In this document: piece after piece, positions 10,102 through 20,349 of the stretch
How the letters are laid out: each line of letters starts with the position of its first letter
How positions within the stretch are numbered: the stretch's first letter is position 1
Assembly (NCBI RefSeq): GCF_004120195.1
Contig: NZ_SCHN01000008.1
Span: 3,314 to 67,313, forward strand
DNA length: 64,000 nt
Source of the DNA: Enterovibrio baiacu
Lineage (GTDB): Bacteria > Pseudomonadota > Gammaproteobacteria > Enterobacterales > Vibrionaceae
Direction of reading: 5' to 3'
The notes under the pieces: generated by a model
The model's input: only the letters and a program-made list of their open reading frames with translations
Database searches by the model: none
What the model was told of the DNA's origin: nothing
Translations under genes and position numbers: made by a program

Positions 10102-10680
10102 ATGTACCAAGACCTTATTCGCTCTGAGCTGACGGAAGCTGCAAGCGTGCTAGACACGTTTCTAAAAGACGAAAAGAACATTGCGAACATTGAAGCTGCT
10201 GCAAAGCTGCTGGCGGATTCATTTAAAGCAGGCGGTAAAGTGCTTTCATGTGGTAACGGTGGCTCCCACTGTGACGCAATGCACTTCGCTGAAGAATTGA
10301 CAGGTCGTTATCGCGAAAACCGTCCAGGTTACCCTGCGATTGCGATTTCAGACCCTAGCCATATCTCCTGTGTGAGTAATGACTTTGGCTACGAATTTGT
10401 ATTCTCTCGCTACCTTGAAGCGGTAGGCATGAAAGGCGATGTCTTGTTTGGTTTGTCGACATCTGGCAATTCGGGCAACATTCTTCGCGCGATTGAAGCA
10501 GCAAAAGCCAAAGGCATGACATCTATCATGCTGACAGGTAAAGACGGCGGTAAAATGGCTGGACTGGCGGACATTGAAATCCGTGTACCGCATTTTGGTT
10601 ATGCTGACCGTATTCAGGAAGTGCACATCAAGATCATCCACATCCTGATTCAGCTTGTTGAAAAAGAAATGGAAAAATAA
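10102..10680 (+). CDS. gmhA: Phosphoheptose isomerase
   Basis: Converts sedoheptulose 7-phosphate to D-glycero-D-manno-heptose 7-phosphate, the first step of heptose synthesis for the LPS inner core. The 192-residue protein has a SIS domain with the [21 protein letters not shown] block, the GLSTSGNS phosphate loop and the C-terminal [13 protein letters not shown] helix bearing the catalytic His. The length is normal. The order fadE (divergent), gmhA, yafJ is as in E. coli. Confidence 0.97.
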   Translation: MYQDLIRSELTEAASVLDTFLKDEKNIANIEAAAKLLADSFKAGGKVLSCGNGGSHCDAMHFAEELTGRYRENRPGYPAIAISDPSHISCVSNDFGYEFVFSRYLEAVGMKGDVLFGLSTSGNSGNILRAIEAAKAKGMTSIMLTGKDGGKMAGLADIEIRVPHFGYADRIQEVHIKIIHILIQLVEKEMEK

Positions 10681-10757
10681 TTGGGCCTCGCCCATACAGT
10701 GCTGAGTTGCTCGATGATGAGCGACTCTCACCGTTGATAAGGAAAGCGTGACGGAAC

Positions 10758-11549
10758 ATGTGTGAACTTCTTGGCATGAGTGCCAATGTGCCAACCGATA
10801 TTTGTTTTAGTTTTACTGGTTTGATTCAGCGTGGTGGTAATACAGGTCCGCACCGAGATGGTTGGGGAATTGTATTCTATGAAGGCAAAGGCTTTCGCAC
10901 ATTCAAAGATCCCAACCCTAGCTGTAACTCTAAAATCGCTGAACTCGTTCAAAGTTATCCTATCAAAAGCTGTGCGGTAGTCAGTCATATTCGACAAGCT
11001 AACCGAGGGGATGTAAATCTAGAAAACACGCATCCTTTTACACGTGAGATTTGGGGTCGCTATTGGACGTACGCGCACAATGGTCAGCTGACAGGTTATG
11101 AAGATATGCCATCAGGGCACTTTAAACCGGTTGGTGAGACAGACAGCGAAAAAGCGTTTTGCTGGCTACTGAATGAAATTGAACAGTACTACCCAGAAAA
11201 GCCAGAAGACATGACTGAGGTCTTCCGCTTTATCGCAAGTCGCTGTGATAAATTGCGTGAGCTTGGTGTGTTCAACATGTTGTTCAGTGATGGCGATTAT
11301 GTCATGGCCTACTGCACTAACAATCTTCATTGGATCACGCGACGCGCGCCGTTTGGTAAAGCCAGCTTGATTGATGAAGATGTCACTGTCGACTTCCAAG
11401 AAGAAACCACACCGAATGATGTGGTGACCGTGATAGCGACGCAGCCGCTCACCAATAATGAAACGTGGCACAAAATGCAGCCTGGGGAATATTGTGTGTT
11501 CCACCTCGGCGAAGTGATCACCTGTAACCGAGCAGATTACGAGGCGTAA
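10758..11549 (+). CDS. yafJ: YafJ-like class II glutamine amidotransferase
   Basis: A 263-residue stand-alone class II amidotransferase domain (GATase_4). Cys2 directly after the initiator Met (MCELLGMS) is the expected N-terminal nucleophile. Other visible motifs are the HRDGWG block and the HNGQLTGYE block that forms the glutamine and oxyanion site. It hydrolyses glutamine to supply ammonia, but no synthase partner domain is present and the acceptor substrate is unknown. It lies 77 bases after gmhA, probably in the same transcript, and ends at a bidirectional terminator. Confidence 0.85.
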   Translation: MCELLGMSANVPTDICFSFTGLIQRGGNTGPHRDGWGIVFYEGKGFRTFKDPNPSCNSKIAELVQSYPIKSCAVVSHIRQANRGDVNLENTHPFTREIWGRYWTYAHNGQLTGYEDMPSGHFKPVGETDSEKAFCWLLNEIEQYYPEKPEDMTEVFRFIASRCDKLRELGVFNMLFSDGDYVMAYCTNNLHWITRRAPFGKASLIDEDVTVDFQEETTPNDVVTVIATQPLTNNETWHKMQPGEYCVFHLGEVITCNRADYEA

Positions 11550-11580
11550 CCCTCGTTATTAACGGTGATATTACAGAGAC

Positions 11581-11609
11581 AAAAAACGCGCTGTTAAGCG
11601 CGTTTTTTT
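11581..11609. terminator. Bidirectional terminator between yafJ and purN
   Basis: The 11-bp stem AAAAAACGCGC / GCGCGTTTTTT has loop TGTTAA. The A- and T-tracts suit both convergent transcripts. Confidence 0.9.
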
Positions 11610-11641
11610 ATTCTTTCAGCTGATGAGCAATGGGTTGAGTA

Positions 11642-12277
11642 TTACTCGGCCGCGTAACCGGCATCCCCTAAAACGTGTTTATCAAACAGCGCCTTTCCGT
11701 CAGCCATGCTCAAACGATCCTGACAGAACCATTGGACAACGAGTGGGTAAATGTTGTGTTCTTGTTCTTGAACACGTTCAAATACCGCGTCGGCATCGTC
11801 ACCGTCAAAAATAGGCACTTGAGCTTGAAGGATAACAGGGCCACCATCGAGTTCCTCAGTCACAAAGTGCACAGAGGTTCCATGCACTTTGTCACCCGCA
11901 TCAATGGCGCGCTGGTGGGTATTCAACCCTGTGTACTTAGGCAGTAGCGAAGGGTGAATATTGATCATTTTACCGTGGTAATGCTGAACAAATGCAGGTG
12001 TTAAAATACGCATAAACCCAGCAAGAACAATCAGGTCAGGTTGATAGCCATCAATGGCTGTCATTAACTTGTCGTCGTATTCGCTGCGATCTGTGATGCC
12101 TTTACTTGGCACCACAACGGCATCGATACCCGCCTCTTTCGCACGAGTCAGTCCGTAGGCACTTTCTTTATTCGCCATTACCGCTACGATATTGATGCCA
12201 TCTTTTCCATGACATCGGTCGATAATGGCTTGCAAGTTAGAGCCGTTGCCGGAGACCAGCACTACCACGTTTTTCAT
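11642..12277 (-). CDS. purN: Phosphoribosylglycinamide formyltransferase
   Basis: Transfers the formyl group of 10-formyltetrahydrofolate to GAR, the third step of purine synthesis. The 211-residue protein has the catalytic trio at E. coli numbering: Asn106 and His108 in INIHPSLLPKYTG, and Asp144 in EELDGGP. I place the start at ATG 12277 (product MKNVVVLVSGNGSN), which has AAGGGG five bases upstream. A GTG at 12283 overlapping the purM stop is the alternative. It is co-transcribed with purM. Confidence 0.97.
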   Translation of the reverse strand: MKNVVVLVSGNGSNLQAIIDRCHGKDGINIVAVMANKESAYGLTRAKEAGIDAVVVPSKGITDRSEYDDKLMTAIDGYQPDLIVLAGFMRILTPAFVQHYHGKMINIHPSLLPKYTGLNTHQRAIDAGDKVHGTSVHFVTEELDGGPVILQAQVPIFDGDDADAVFERVQEQEHNIYPLVVQWFCQDRLSMADGKALFDKHVLGDAGYAAE

Positions 12278-12279
12278 GA

Positions 12280-13323
12280 TCACCCCTTGATTTCTACCTG
12301 CTCTTCATCGGCAGCTGCATTCGCAATGTTGCCAAGAAGCCATGCGTTCTCACCTTCTTGGTTAAGAATGTCGATAGCTTGTTGCGCTTGCTCTGCAGGT
12401 AGGGCAATGATCAAACCAACACCACAGTTAAAGGTGCGGTACATTTCGTGTTGCGTCACGTTGCCATTTTCTTGTAGCCATTTGAAAATGGCTGGCCATT
12501 CCCAGCTGTTTCCATCAATAACCGCTTTCGTGCCTTCAGGCAGAACGCGAGGGATATTTTCCCAGAAGCCACCGCCAGTGATGTGAGAAATGGCGTGTGC
12601 ATCGCAGGTTTCTAGCATCTTAAGAACAGGTTTAACGTAAATGCGAGTCGGTTCTAGAAGGTGGTCACCCAAAGGCTTACCTTCAAGCTCTGCGGATACA
12701 TCGGCATTCGAAACTTCGATGATCTTACGCACTAAGCTGTAGCCGTTTGAGTGTGGACCAGATGATGCAATCGCGATGATTGCGTCGCCAGCACTGACTT
12801 TAGAGCCGTCAATGATGTCTTCTTTTTCCACAACGCCGACGCAGAAACCTGCAACGTCATAGTCTTCACCGTCATACATGCCTGGCATTTCAGCGGTTTC
12901 ACCACCGATCAAGGCACATCCTGACTGCAAACAACCTTCGCCGATACCTGTGACAACATCTGCCGCCGTATCCACATCCAGTTTGCCTGTGGCGTAGTAA
13001 TCAAGGAAGAACAGAGGTTCTGCACCTTGAACAATCAAATCGTTTACACACATGGCAACCAAGTCGATGCCGATGGTGTCATGTTTTTTTAGGTCCATCG
13101 CCAAGCGCAGTTTCGTGCCCACGCCGTCTGTGCCAGATACCAGCACAGGCTGTTTGTATTTGGTTGGTAGCTCACACAGTGCGCCAAAACCGCCGATACC
13201 ACCCATGACTTCAGGACGACGAGTGCGTTTTACGACGCCTTTGATACGGTCAACGAGTGCATTACCTGCATCAATATCAACACCTGCATCTTTGTAACTA
13301 AGAGAAGACTTATTACCGCTCAC
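12280..13323 (-). CDS. purM: Phosphoribosylformylglycinamidine cyclo-ligase (AIR synthetase)
   Basis: Closes the imidazole ring of AIR with ATP, the fifth step of purine synthesis. The 347-residue protein is a PurM/ATP-grasp-like dimer enzyme with the conserved [13 protein letters not shown] start, the GVGTKL motif and [11 protein letters not shown]. The initiator is GTG at 13323 with AAGGA upstream. It is the first gene of purMN, and its promoter region holds a PurR box. It is divergent from upp, as in E. coli. Confidence 0.98.
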   Translation of the reverse strand: MSGNKSSLSYKDAGVDIDAGNALVDRIKGVVKRTRRPEVMGGIGGFGALCELPTKYKQPVLVSGTDGVGTKLRLAMDLKKHDTIGIDLVAMCVNDLIVQGAEPLFFLDYYATGKLDVDTAADVVTGIGEGCLQSGCALIGGETAEMPGMYDGEDYDVAGFCVGVVEKEDIIDGSKVSAGDAIIAIASSGPHSNGYSLVRKIIEVSNADVSAELEGKPLGDHLLEPTRIYVKPVLKMLETCDAHAISHITGGGFWENIPRVLPEGTKAVIDGNSWEWPAIFKWLQENGNVTQHEMYRTFNCGVGLIIALPAEQAQQAIDILNQEGENAWLLGNIANAAADEEQVEIKG

Positions 13324-13384
13324 TGGAGATCCTTACCGAGTTGTGGACTAAAAGCGGCGTCATTTTAACAGCGCATTTGCAAAA

Positions 13385-13400
13385 AGGAAAACGTTTGCGT
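13385..13400 (-). promoter_or_regulatory. PurR box of purMN
   Basis: The 16 bases AGGAAAACGTTTGCGT match the PurR consensus ANGCAANCGNTTNCNT at all but one fixed position. They lie 62 bases upstream of the purM start, in the purMN/upp intergenic region. Hypoxanthine- or guanine-bound PurR should repress here. Confidence 0.75.
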
Positions 13401-13464
13401 CAGTCGATTTGTGCTAAAAAAGCGCAACTGGATGAGCATTGCTATTCGGCGATTTTTTCTCGTG

Positions 13465-13470
13465 TATAAT
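13465..13470 (+). promoter_or_regulatory. Predicted -10 box of upp
   Basis: A perfect TATAAT lies 31 bases before the upp ATG. The -35 is weak: TTGCTA at 13439-13444 would give a 20-base spacer. Treat the -10 as likely and the -35 as unassigned. Confidence 0.5.
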
Positions 13471-13501
13471 GCGTAGAATTTGTTTTTTGCAGGAGTCTGT
13501 C

Positions 13502-14128
13502 ATGAAAGTCGTCGAGGTTATGCACCCGCTGGTAAAACACAAAATTGGTCTGATGCGCGAAGGTGATATCAGTACCAAACGTTTTCGCGAGCTGGCGACA
13601 GAAGTAGGTAGTCTGCTGACCTATGAAGCAACCTCTGATTTCGAAACTGAAAAAGTGACGATTGAAGGTTGGAATGGTCCAGTAGAAGTTGATCAGATTA
13701 AGGGTAAAAAAGTCACCGTTGTTCCTATCCTGCGTGCAGGTCTAGGTATGATGGATGGCGTTCTTGAGCACATTCCAAGTGCACGTATCAGTGTGGTAGG
13801 TATCTACCGTGATGAAGAAACGCTAGAGCCAGTGCCTTATTTCCACAAACTGGCAAGTAACATCAATGAGCGTATGGCGCTGGTGGTTGACCCAATGCTA
13901 GCGACGGGCGGCTCGATGATCGCAACCATCGATTTGCTGAAAGAAAATGGCTGTTTCAACATTAAGGTGTTGGTGCTTGTTGCTGCACCAGAAGGGATTG
14001 CAGCACTTGAAAAAGCACACCCAGACGTTGAGCTTTACACGGCAGCAATCGACGAAAAACTGAATGACAAAGGCTACATCGTTCCAGGTTTGGGCGATGC
14101 GGGTGACAAGATCTTCGGTACTAAATAA
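13502..14128 (+). CDS. upp: Uracil phosphoribosyltransferase
   Basis: Salvages uracil with PRPP to give UMP. The 208-residue protein is of normal length and has the PRPP-binding loop ([13 protein letters not shown], about residues 126-138) and the uracil-binding [12 protein letters not shown] motif near the C-terminus. The start is ATG 13502 with CAGGAGT upstream; the open frame continues 21 codons further but only into promoter sequence. It is convergent with uraA and functionally paired with it. Confidence 0.98.
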   Translation: MKVVEVMHPLVKHKIGLMREGDISTKRFRELATEVGSLLTYEATSDFETEKVTIEGWNGPVEVDQIKGKKVTVVPILRAGLGMMDGVLEHIPSARISVVGIYRDEETLEPVPYFHKLASNINERMALVVDPMLATGGSMIATIDLLKENGCFNIKVLVLVAAPEGIAALEKAHPDVELYTAAIDEKLNDKGYIVPGLGDAGDKIFGTK

Positions 14129-14149
14129 TACCGACCATCATCCAGCGCT

Positions 14150-14181
14150 AAAAAAGGCTTCCAGATTGGAAGCCTTTTTTG
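14150..14181. terminator. Bidirectional terminator between upp and uraA
   Basis: The stem AAAAAAGGCTTCCA / TGGAAGCCTTTTTT with a GAT-type loop lies between the two convergent genes. Confidence 0.9.
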
Positions 14182-14199
14182 TTCGCAATTGGGAAAGAA

Positions 14200-15441
14200 T
14201 CAATCTTCCATTTGCGCGTTATCGACAACGTGGCTTTCGCCCATGTCTTTTGGCAGAACAAGGTTCAGGAAGATAGCAACGATACCGCAAAGACTGATGC
14301 CCTGAAGGCTAAAGTCGCCAATACCAAACGCCATACCACCAATACCAAACACCAAGGTCACAGCAACAATCGCAAGGTTACGCGCTTTGTGCAGATCCAC
14401 TTGGTTTTTAATCAGCGTGTTTAAGCCAACCGTTGCGATAGAGCCGAACAACAAAATCATGATGCCGCCCATGACAGGAACGGGAATGGTTTGTAGCACC
14501 GCGCCCAGCTTACCCACAAATGCCAGCACCAACGCCGTCACCGCCGCCCAGGTCATGATGACAGGGTTGAAGGCACGCGTTAGCATGACAGCGCCAGTCA
14601 CTTCGCTGTAGGTCGTGTTAGGTGGTGCACCGAACATGGACGCAGCGATAGTGGCAAAGCCGTCGCCCGCCATGGTGCGGTGAAGACCCGGTTTTTTCAG
14701 GTAGTCTTTTTGCGTCACGTTAGAAATGGCCAGCATGTCACCCACATGCTCAACCGCTGGCGCGATTGCTACTGGGATCATGAACAACACAGCATTGATG
14801 TTGAACTCAGGCATGGTGAAGTTCGGCATGGACAGCCACGCAGCGTTTGTCACAGGCGAGAAATCGACCACGCCGAAGAACAGCGCTGTCGTATAACCTG
14901 CAATGATACCGCTTAAAATTGGCACAAGTTTAAAGAAACCTTTTGCAAACACTGACACTCCAATAGTGGTGATCAGTGAAATGGCGGAGATCCACAAAGC
15001 GACAGAACCATCAATCAGTTGTACCGCGCCATCGCCTGATTTACCCAGTGCCATGTTTACGGCTGAAGGAGCAAGGCCAAGGCCAATGACCATGATGACA
15101 GGGCCAACCACCACAGGTGGCAGTAAGGTGTGAATAAAGCCAACACCGCGAACCTTAATGATGCCGCCCATGATGACGTAAACGACACCTGCCACCATTA
15201 GGCCACCCATGGTCGCAGGAATGCCCCATGTTTGAACGCCGAAAAGAATGGGTGCGATGAACGCAAAAGAGGAGGCAAGAAAAATGGGTACGGAGCGTTT
15301 GGTGATTACTTGGAAGATAAGAGTACCAATACCGGCACCAAACAGTGCAACGTTAGGATCTAAGCCTGTTAACAACGGGACTAAAACTAACGCGCCAAAG
15401 GCAACAAATAACATTTGTGCCCCTTGTAGTATTTGCATCAT
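14200..15441 (-). CDS. uraA: Uracil permease (NCS2 family)
   Basis: An inner-membrane uracil:proton symporter. The 413-residue protein has about 14 hydrophobic segments in the NCS2 pattern, the opening QGAQMLFVAFGALVLVP block, and the Glu-containing PAVEHVGDM and PPNTTYSEVTGA motifs that line the substrate site. It feeds upp. In E. coli hda follows uraA; here no hda is found in this neighbourhood. Confidence 0.96.
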   Translation of the reverse strand: MMQILQGAQMLFVAFGALVLVPLLTGLDPNVALFGAGIGTLIFQVITKRSVPIFLASSFAFIAPILFGVQTWGIPATMGGLMVAGVVYVIMGGIIKVRGVGFIHTLLPPVVVGPVIMVIGLGLAPSAVNMALGKSGDGAVQLIDGSVALWISAISLITTIGVSVFAKGFFKLVPILSGIIAGYTTALFFGVVDFSPVTNAAWLSMPNFTMPEFNINAVLFMIPVAIAPAVEHVGDMLAISNVTQKDYLKKPGLHRTMAGDGFATIAASMFGAPPNTTYSEVTGAVMLTRAFNPVIMTWAAVTALVLAFVGKLGAVLQTIPVPVMGGIMILLFGSIATVGLNTLIKNQVDLHKARNLAIVAVTLVFGIGGMAFGIGDFSLQGISLCGIVAIFLNLVLPKDMGESHVVDNAQMED

Positions 15442-15668
15442 GACGCAGCATCCTTAATAAAAAAATCGGAAAATACTACCACGAGGTATAGGGTTTTCCC
15501 ATGACAGAACAAACCCTTGTCGACGAATTACACAATAAAGCAATAAGATAGGGGATGAGCTGGGAGGAATGAAATGGCTATATGACGCAATTTCGGCGTT
15601 TTACCATTGCTGCATCTCAGGCTTCATCTTATGATCAACGTTTAAGAATCGAGTTATCTGGCATAGTT

Positions 15669-16856
15669 ATGTTACGAATTTTCTTTTTGGCCCTCGCACT
15701 TTTTGTTGGGCAAACAAGCGCCATGGCTGCTTCTATTTTTAATGCAGAAGTAGTGCTGGATGACAGTGATGCCGCCACAGAGCAGTTGGCGAAGGAACAA
15801 GCCTTTGTTGATGTGCTTATTCGTGCATCAGGACAATCAAATGTGGGTGAAAACCCCGTCGTTAAAAAAGCCTTACCCACGGTAAATCAATACATCACGC
15901 AACTGGGCTATGGCGATGTGGAAGCTCAGCGAAGCCTTATCCTTGGTTTTGATGATGCGAAAATCCGTACCCTTTTGACACAAGCTCAAGCGAAGTATTG
16001 GGGTGTTCCTCGCCCTGAAGTACTTTTCTGGGTTGTTCAAGACCAAGCGTCATCGCGCAACGTGGTTTGGGAGCAATCCGGCTCTTCATTGATCAACGAA
16101 CTCAAGGCACAAGGTGAGCGTCGCGGTTTGCCTGTTCTGATGCCTGTGGGCGATTTCGACGATGTGGTGGCGATTTCAATTCCCGATTTGTGGGGCGGCT
16201 TCGCACAACCTATTGCTGAAGCAAGTGCGCGTTATAACCCTGCAGGTGTCGCCGTCGTTAAAATGCGTGGCAACCAACTGAGCTGGCAATTGTTCCCTAA
16301 TGTCGCAACCATGGGGAAAGATGCCCCTATTGAAGGTCGTGCATCTGGCGCTACGGCTGATGAATTTGCCACCATGGTAGATGACATCTCTGATTTCTAC
16401 GCGGAACGTTTCGGCGTGACCTTAGGTGTGGCTGATAGCGGTGCGAAGAAGCTGAATGTGTCGGGCATGGCGTCTGCAGAAGATTTCTTTGTTTTAGAGC
16501 GCACATTGAAAGGGCTGAATTCCGTGGCGGCGCTTCGCTTAGAATCACTGATTAACGATACAGCAACGTTCCGCGTTAGCCTGTTGGCCTCAGAAGATGT
16601 GTTCCACAATGAAATGCAATCTGATCGTCGCTTACGCCGTGTAGAGACCTTGCTGAGCCCGGTTGAGTCAGTCAATATCGTGACTCCAGCGCCATTGGTG
16701 GCTGACGGCTCTGTGGTTGATGCTGCAGTGGTTGATACCACTGTCGCTGATGATGCCGTGGTGATTGATGGCCAAGCTGTGCAGAGCATTGCACCAGCGG
16801 TGATTGCGCCAATCGATCCTGTTGAAGCGTCTCTTGATTACCAGTGGAATGGCTAG
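15669..16856 (+). CDS. DUF2066 domain-containing secreted protein
   Basis: A 395-residue protein with a clear signal peptide (residues 1-20, ending AMA) and a DUF2066 body. The C-terminal stretch (about 345-390) is low complexity, rich in Val, Ala and Asp (VVDAAVVDTTVADDAV). Its function is unknown; the family is widespread in gammaproteobacteria near the uraA/hda region. I place the start at ATG 15669 because it begins the signal peptide; the frame stays open back to 15582. It is divergent from uraA and ends at a terminator. Confidence 0.75.
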   Translation: MLRIFFLALALFVGQTSAMAASIFNAEVVLDDSDAATEQLAKEQAFVDVLIRASGQSNVGENPVVKKALPTVNQYITQLGYGDVEAQRSLILGFDDAKIRTLLTQAQAKYWGVPRPEVLFWVVQDQASSRNVVWEQSGSSLINELKAQGERRGLPVLMPVGDFDDVVAISIPDLWGGFAQPIAEASARYNPAGVAVVKMRGNQLSWQLFPNVATMGKDAPIEGRASGATADEFATMVDDISDFYAERFGVTLGVADSGAKKLNVSGMASAEDFFVLERTLKGLNSVAALRLESLINDTATFRVSLLASEDVFHNEMQSDRRLRRVETLLSPVESVNIVTPAPLVADGSVVDAAVVDTTVADDAVVIDGQAVQSIAPAVIAPIDPVEASLDYQWNG

Positions 16857-16890
16857 TCGCACGCCGATCATATCCGTTAGCTGAAAAAAC

Positions 16891-16918
16891 AAAAAGCAGG
16901 CTCAAGGCCTGCTTTTTT
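16891..16918. terminator. Bidirectional terminator
   Basis: The 11-bp stem AAAAAGCAGGC / GCCTGCTTTTT with loop TCAAG lies between the convergent DUF2066 and DUF2069 genes. Confidence 0.88.
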
Positions 16919-16931
16919 GATCCCGCGATTT

Positions 16932-17348
16932 CTATTTCTCTTCGTATCGCGCTTTTTCTTCTTTCTCAACCATCGACAGTTTCTTCAGGCCAATGCCGAG
17001 TTCTTTGCCTTTCAATTTGGCGTAATAAGTGTTGCTGACAAATGCGATGGAGGTGATGACCAGTTCAACAAACGCTAACCCGCGCTCTCCTTCATCAACG
17101 ATGAGTAACGTGAGTGCGTGGAGAAAGTAAAACATCAAAACAAAATTCGCCCACGCATGGGTATATGCATTGCCGGTGAGAATACCTTTCATGGGAAAAA
17201 GAAGCGGCAATAACCACGCAATCGTCACGCCCATCGCGTTAACGTGAGGGTGAGGGGACAGAACGCCATGCCAAAGGATTACCCAGCCAGTTAAAGCGAG
17301 GTAAGACGTTAGTGCGGCAATCCTCATTGTTGAGGGAGAAGAGAACAA
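16932..17348 (-). CDS. DUF2069 small inner-membrane protein (TTG start)
   Basis: A 138-residue integral membrane protein with about four hydrophobic segments (near residues 10-30, 42-58, 66-86 and 96-116) and a charged Lys/Glu C-terminus. It matches the DUF2069 family of unknown function. I assign the start to TTG 17348, because a strong AAAGGAG lies seven bases before it. The next in-frame ATG, at 17327, has no ribosome site. An ATG 47 codons further upstream would overlap wrbA extensively. It lies 46 bases after wrbA. Confidence 0.75.
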   Translation of the reverse strand: MFSSPSTMRIAALTSYLALTGWVILWHGVLSPHPHVNAMGVTIAWLLPLLFPMKGILTGNAYTHAWANFVLMFYFLHALTLLIVDEGERGLAFVELVITSIAFVSNTYYAKLKGKELGIGLKKLSMVEKEEKARYEEK

Positions 17349-17394
17349 CGGATAACTCCTTTTATCTGTGTATCGCGTATTAACGCGTTCATTT

Positions 17395-17985
<591 letters not shown>

Positions 17986-17991
17986 TCACGA

Positions 17992-18342
17992 TTACAGAAT
18001 ATCAAGAACGCTTTCTGGCGGACGGCCCATTGCCGCTTTACCATTCGCAACCACGATTGGGCGTTCGATGAGTTTTGGGTTGTCAGCCATGGCTTGAATC
18101 AACTGAGCATCAGTGACAGACGCGTCGCCAAGGTTAAGTGCTTTGTAGGTGTCTTCTTTCACTCGCATCATTTGACGCGGCGAATCATAGCTCAGCATCT
18201 CGAGTAAAGCGGTGAGCGTTTCAACAGACGGAGGTGTGTCGAGGTAAGCGACGATTTCTGGTTCAATGCCGCGTTCAGTCAACAGGCCAAGTGTTTGGCG
18301 GCTCTTTGAACAGCGTGAATTGTGATAAATGGTGACTGACAT
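17992..18342 (-). CDS. arsC: Arsenate reductase (glutaredoxin type)
   Basis: A 116-residue ArsC-family protein. The catalytic Cys11 sits in YHNSRCSKSRQTL, and the distal RPIVVANGKAAMGRPPE arginines are those that bind the arsenate oxyanion. The position beside bepA matches E. coli yfgD, so the true substrate may not be arsenate. It is probably the first gene of arsC-wrbA-DUF2069. Confidence 0.88.
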   Translation of the reverse strand: MSVTIYHNSRCSKSRQTLGLLTERGIEPEIVAYLDTPPSVETLTALLEMLSYDSPRQMMRVKEDTYKALNLGDASVTDAQLIQAMADNPKLIERPIVVANGKAAMGRPPESVLDIL

Positions 18343-18489
18343 GAAAGCTCCTTTAAAGAGTCACGGACAACGGTTGCGCTAGGCAACACTGTTTTTTGAG
18401 CCATGCACTTTGGCATGGCCATTTCGTTATAAATACGTTGAGAATGAATGGCGACGGCGAGCTACATCGCGGTGTATTGAAAATACGTG

Positions 18490-19947
18490 CTATCGCTGTA
18501 AAGCATTAAAGCGAGATTCTTCAACGCGTAGTTGATCTATACGTGCATCGTAGCGGGCTTGATCAAGGCTGCCAAGATCAACCAACTGGCTCGCTTGTGT
18601 GTAATTGTTAATGGCTTTATGCCAGCGGCCTTGTAACGCATACAGCTCACCTTGTGCAGCTAAGGCGCCAGCGCGATCGCCTTGGCTATCAGAGGCTTCT
18701 TGTAACAATGACCAACCATTGATATCCGCCGGATAACGGTGCGTGAACTTCAGCAATCCTGAGATGGCCTCCTTGAAGCGTCCAGCATTGACCAAAGCAT
18801 AATCCCTGTTTAGCAGCAGAACAGCATTGTTCGGCTGCGTTTCTAGCGCACTATTCAATCTGTTGATCGCGCTATCATATTTTTTCTGGTTGATATCGAG
18901 ATCGGTAGCTGCATCCAAGAAAAACGGGTTGTTAGGCTGTCGTTTAAGCAGCGGTGTCAGTAAGGCGGTCGCTTTATCAAATTGGCGACTGTCGATATAC
19001 ACCAACGCCTTGCCGTAATTCATCGACTGCTTCAGTGCGGGAGAGGCACTTTTGCTGTTGCGATTAAACCAATCCAGCGCTGCTGCGCTATCAATGCCGG
19101 CAAAACGTGCAATGACGCGGGCGCGTGCTAACTGGTAATTGGGCGACAAAGGAACGCTTCGCTGAGGATACTGCTGGGCGCGTGAACGCGAGTCCGTGAT
19201 ACGCGAATCCGGCAGTGGGTGCGTCAGCAAAAACTGAGGAGGCGTTGATGCAAAGCGATACTGGTCAGCCATGCGCGTAAAGAACGTCGGCATGGCGTTC
19301 GCATCAAACCCTGAGCGAGAAAGGGTTTCAATACCAATGCGGTCAGCTTCTTTTTCATTACTGCGCGTGTAGTTAATCCGGCTTTGAATCGATGCAGCCG
19401 TTGTTGCTTGTGCAGCAGCAATGCCCGCCTGAGGCGCTGCAATGGCGAGTAGCAAAGATCCTACAAGTGCTGCCATGGTCAGTGGAGATTGGCGAGCTTG
19501 TTGCTCCATGGCGCGAGCGAGGTGACGTTGGGTTAAGTGCGCAATTTCATGCGCAACAACAGACGCTAATTCACTCTCTGTTTTTGCATGCAGAAACAAC
19601 CCAGTGTGAAGTGCAACGTGACCACCAAAGAAAGCAAAGGCGTTAATGTCACGGTTACGGATCAGAAAAAACTCAAAAGGTGTTTTAACATCATTAGCGT
19701 TAGCCACGAGTGATGCGCCCAATGAAGAGACATATTCTGATAAAAGGGGATCACTCACGATCGGCTGACTGCCACGTAAAATACGCATGTAAGCATCGCC
19801 GTATTCGATTTCTTTCTCGACGGTGAGAGTGCCTGCAGCGGCAGTACCAATGTCTGGCAGATCGCTGTATGTGGTCGCTATAGCAGGTGACGGCAAAGCG
19901 AGCGATGCAACGAGAATGCTGATTATTGTTTTCTTAAACAGTTGCAT
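18490..19947 (-). CDS. bepA: Beta-barrel assembly-enhancing protease BepA
   Basis: A periplasmic M48 zinc metalloprotease and chaperone that degrades stalled LptD and BamA and helps LptD disulfide maturation. The 485-residue protein has a signal peptide (1-24), HEIAH zinc motif at 133-137, third ligand Glu200 in SNEKEADRIG, and a TPR domain from about 310 to the end. The start is ATG 19947 at the signal peptide; GGAGG lies 14 bases upstream. The longer frame would run into the tusA-like gene on the other strand. Confidence 0.95.
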   Translation of the reverse strand: MQLFKKTIISILVASLALPSPAIATTYSDLPDIGTAAAGTLTVEKEIEYGDAYMRILRGSQPIVSDPLLSEYVSSLGASLVANANDVKTPFEFFLIRNRDINAFAFFGGHVALHTGLFLHAKTESELASVVAHEIAHLTQRHLARAMEQQARQSPLTMAALVGSLLLAIAAPQAGIAAAQATTAASIQSRINYTRSNEKEADRIGIETLSRSGFDANAMPTFFTRMADQYRFASTPPQFLLTHPLPDSRITDSRSRAQQYPQRSVPLSPNYQLARARVIARFAGIDSAAALDWFNRNSKSASPALKQSMNYGKALVYIDSRQFDKATALLTPLLKRQPNNPFFLDAATDLDINQKKYDSAINRLNSALETQPNNAVLLLNRDYALVNAGRFKEAISGLLKFTHRYPADINGWSLLQEASDSQGDRAGALAAQGELYALQGRWHKAINNYTQASQLVDLGSLDQARYDARIDQLRVEESRFNALQR

Positions 19948-20114
19948 AACGTCCGTTGGTTCCTCCAGCGTTCGAAAACGGATTGCTAGGATATAGACAG
20001 CAAAGAGGACGACAGGTTTCCATTGAGTTTGCCGCATTGTGTGAAAGACCCAAACTACTTCTTCGTTCTGTTTAGGTATACAATGCGGACGATAATAACG
20101 AGCAGCGAGAAAGA

Positions 20115-20336
20115 ATGGAAATTCAATCCCTTGATTTGCGTACAGAGCGCTGCCCAATGGCTCTATTATTAGCCAAAAGAACCTGTGCTACCTTGGCGAA
20201 AAACCAACAAATCGATATCGTTGTTACAGACAGTGGGGCGTTGCGCGATATTCCCCGTTATCTCATCAGTAAAGGTTTTCGCGTTACTCAACGGACTGTC
20301 CAAGACGCGACGGTGCTCACTATCACCAAACTTTAA
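20115..20336 (+). CDS. TusA/SirA-family sulfurtransferase
   Basis: A 73-residue protein of the TusA fold. The active-site Cys13-Pro14 lies in the RCPMALLLAK motif, where TusA proteins carry a persulfide. It ends 13 bases before perM and is divergent from bepA. In vibrios a TusA-like gene is often found at this place, distinct from the tRNA-modifying TusA; the sulfur acceptor here is unknown. Confidence 0.8.
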   Translation: MEIQSLDLRTERCPMALLLAKRTCATLAKNQQIDIVVTDSGALRDIPRYLISKGFRVTQRTVQDATVLTITKL

Positions 20337-20349
20337 AACAGGACAATAC

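Noticed and set aside
10703-10727. Hairpin GAGTTGCTC / GAGCGACTC between gmhA and yafJ as a terminator
   Set aside because: No T-run follows, the stem has a mismatch, and both genes read in the same direction across a short gap, so co-transcription is more likely.
15582-15668. 29-codon extension of the DUF2066 protein
   Set aside because: It would place a polar segment before a typical signal peptide that begins at ATG 15669.
19948-20157. 70-codon upstream extension of bepA
   Set aside because: It overlaps the start of the TusA-like gene on the opposite strand and precedes a clear signal peptide.
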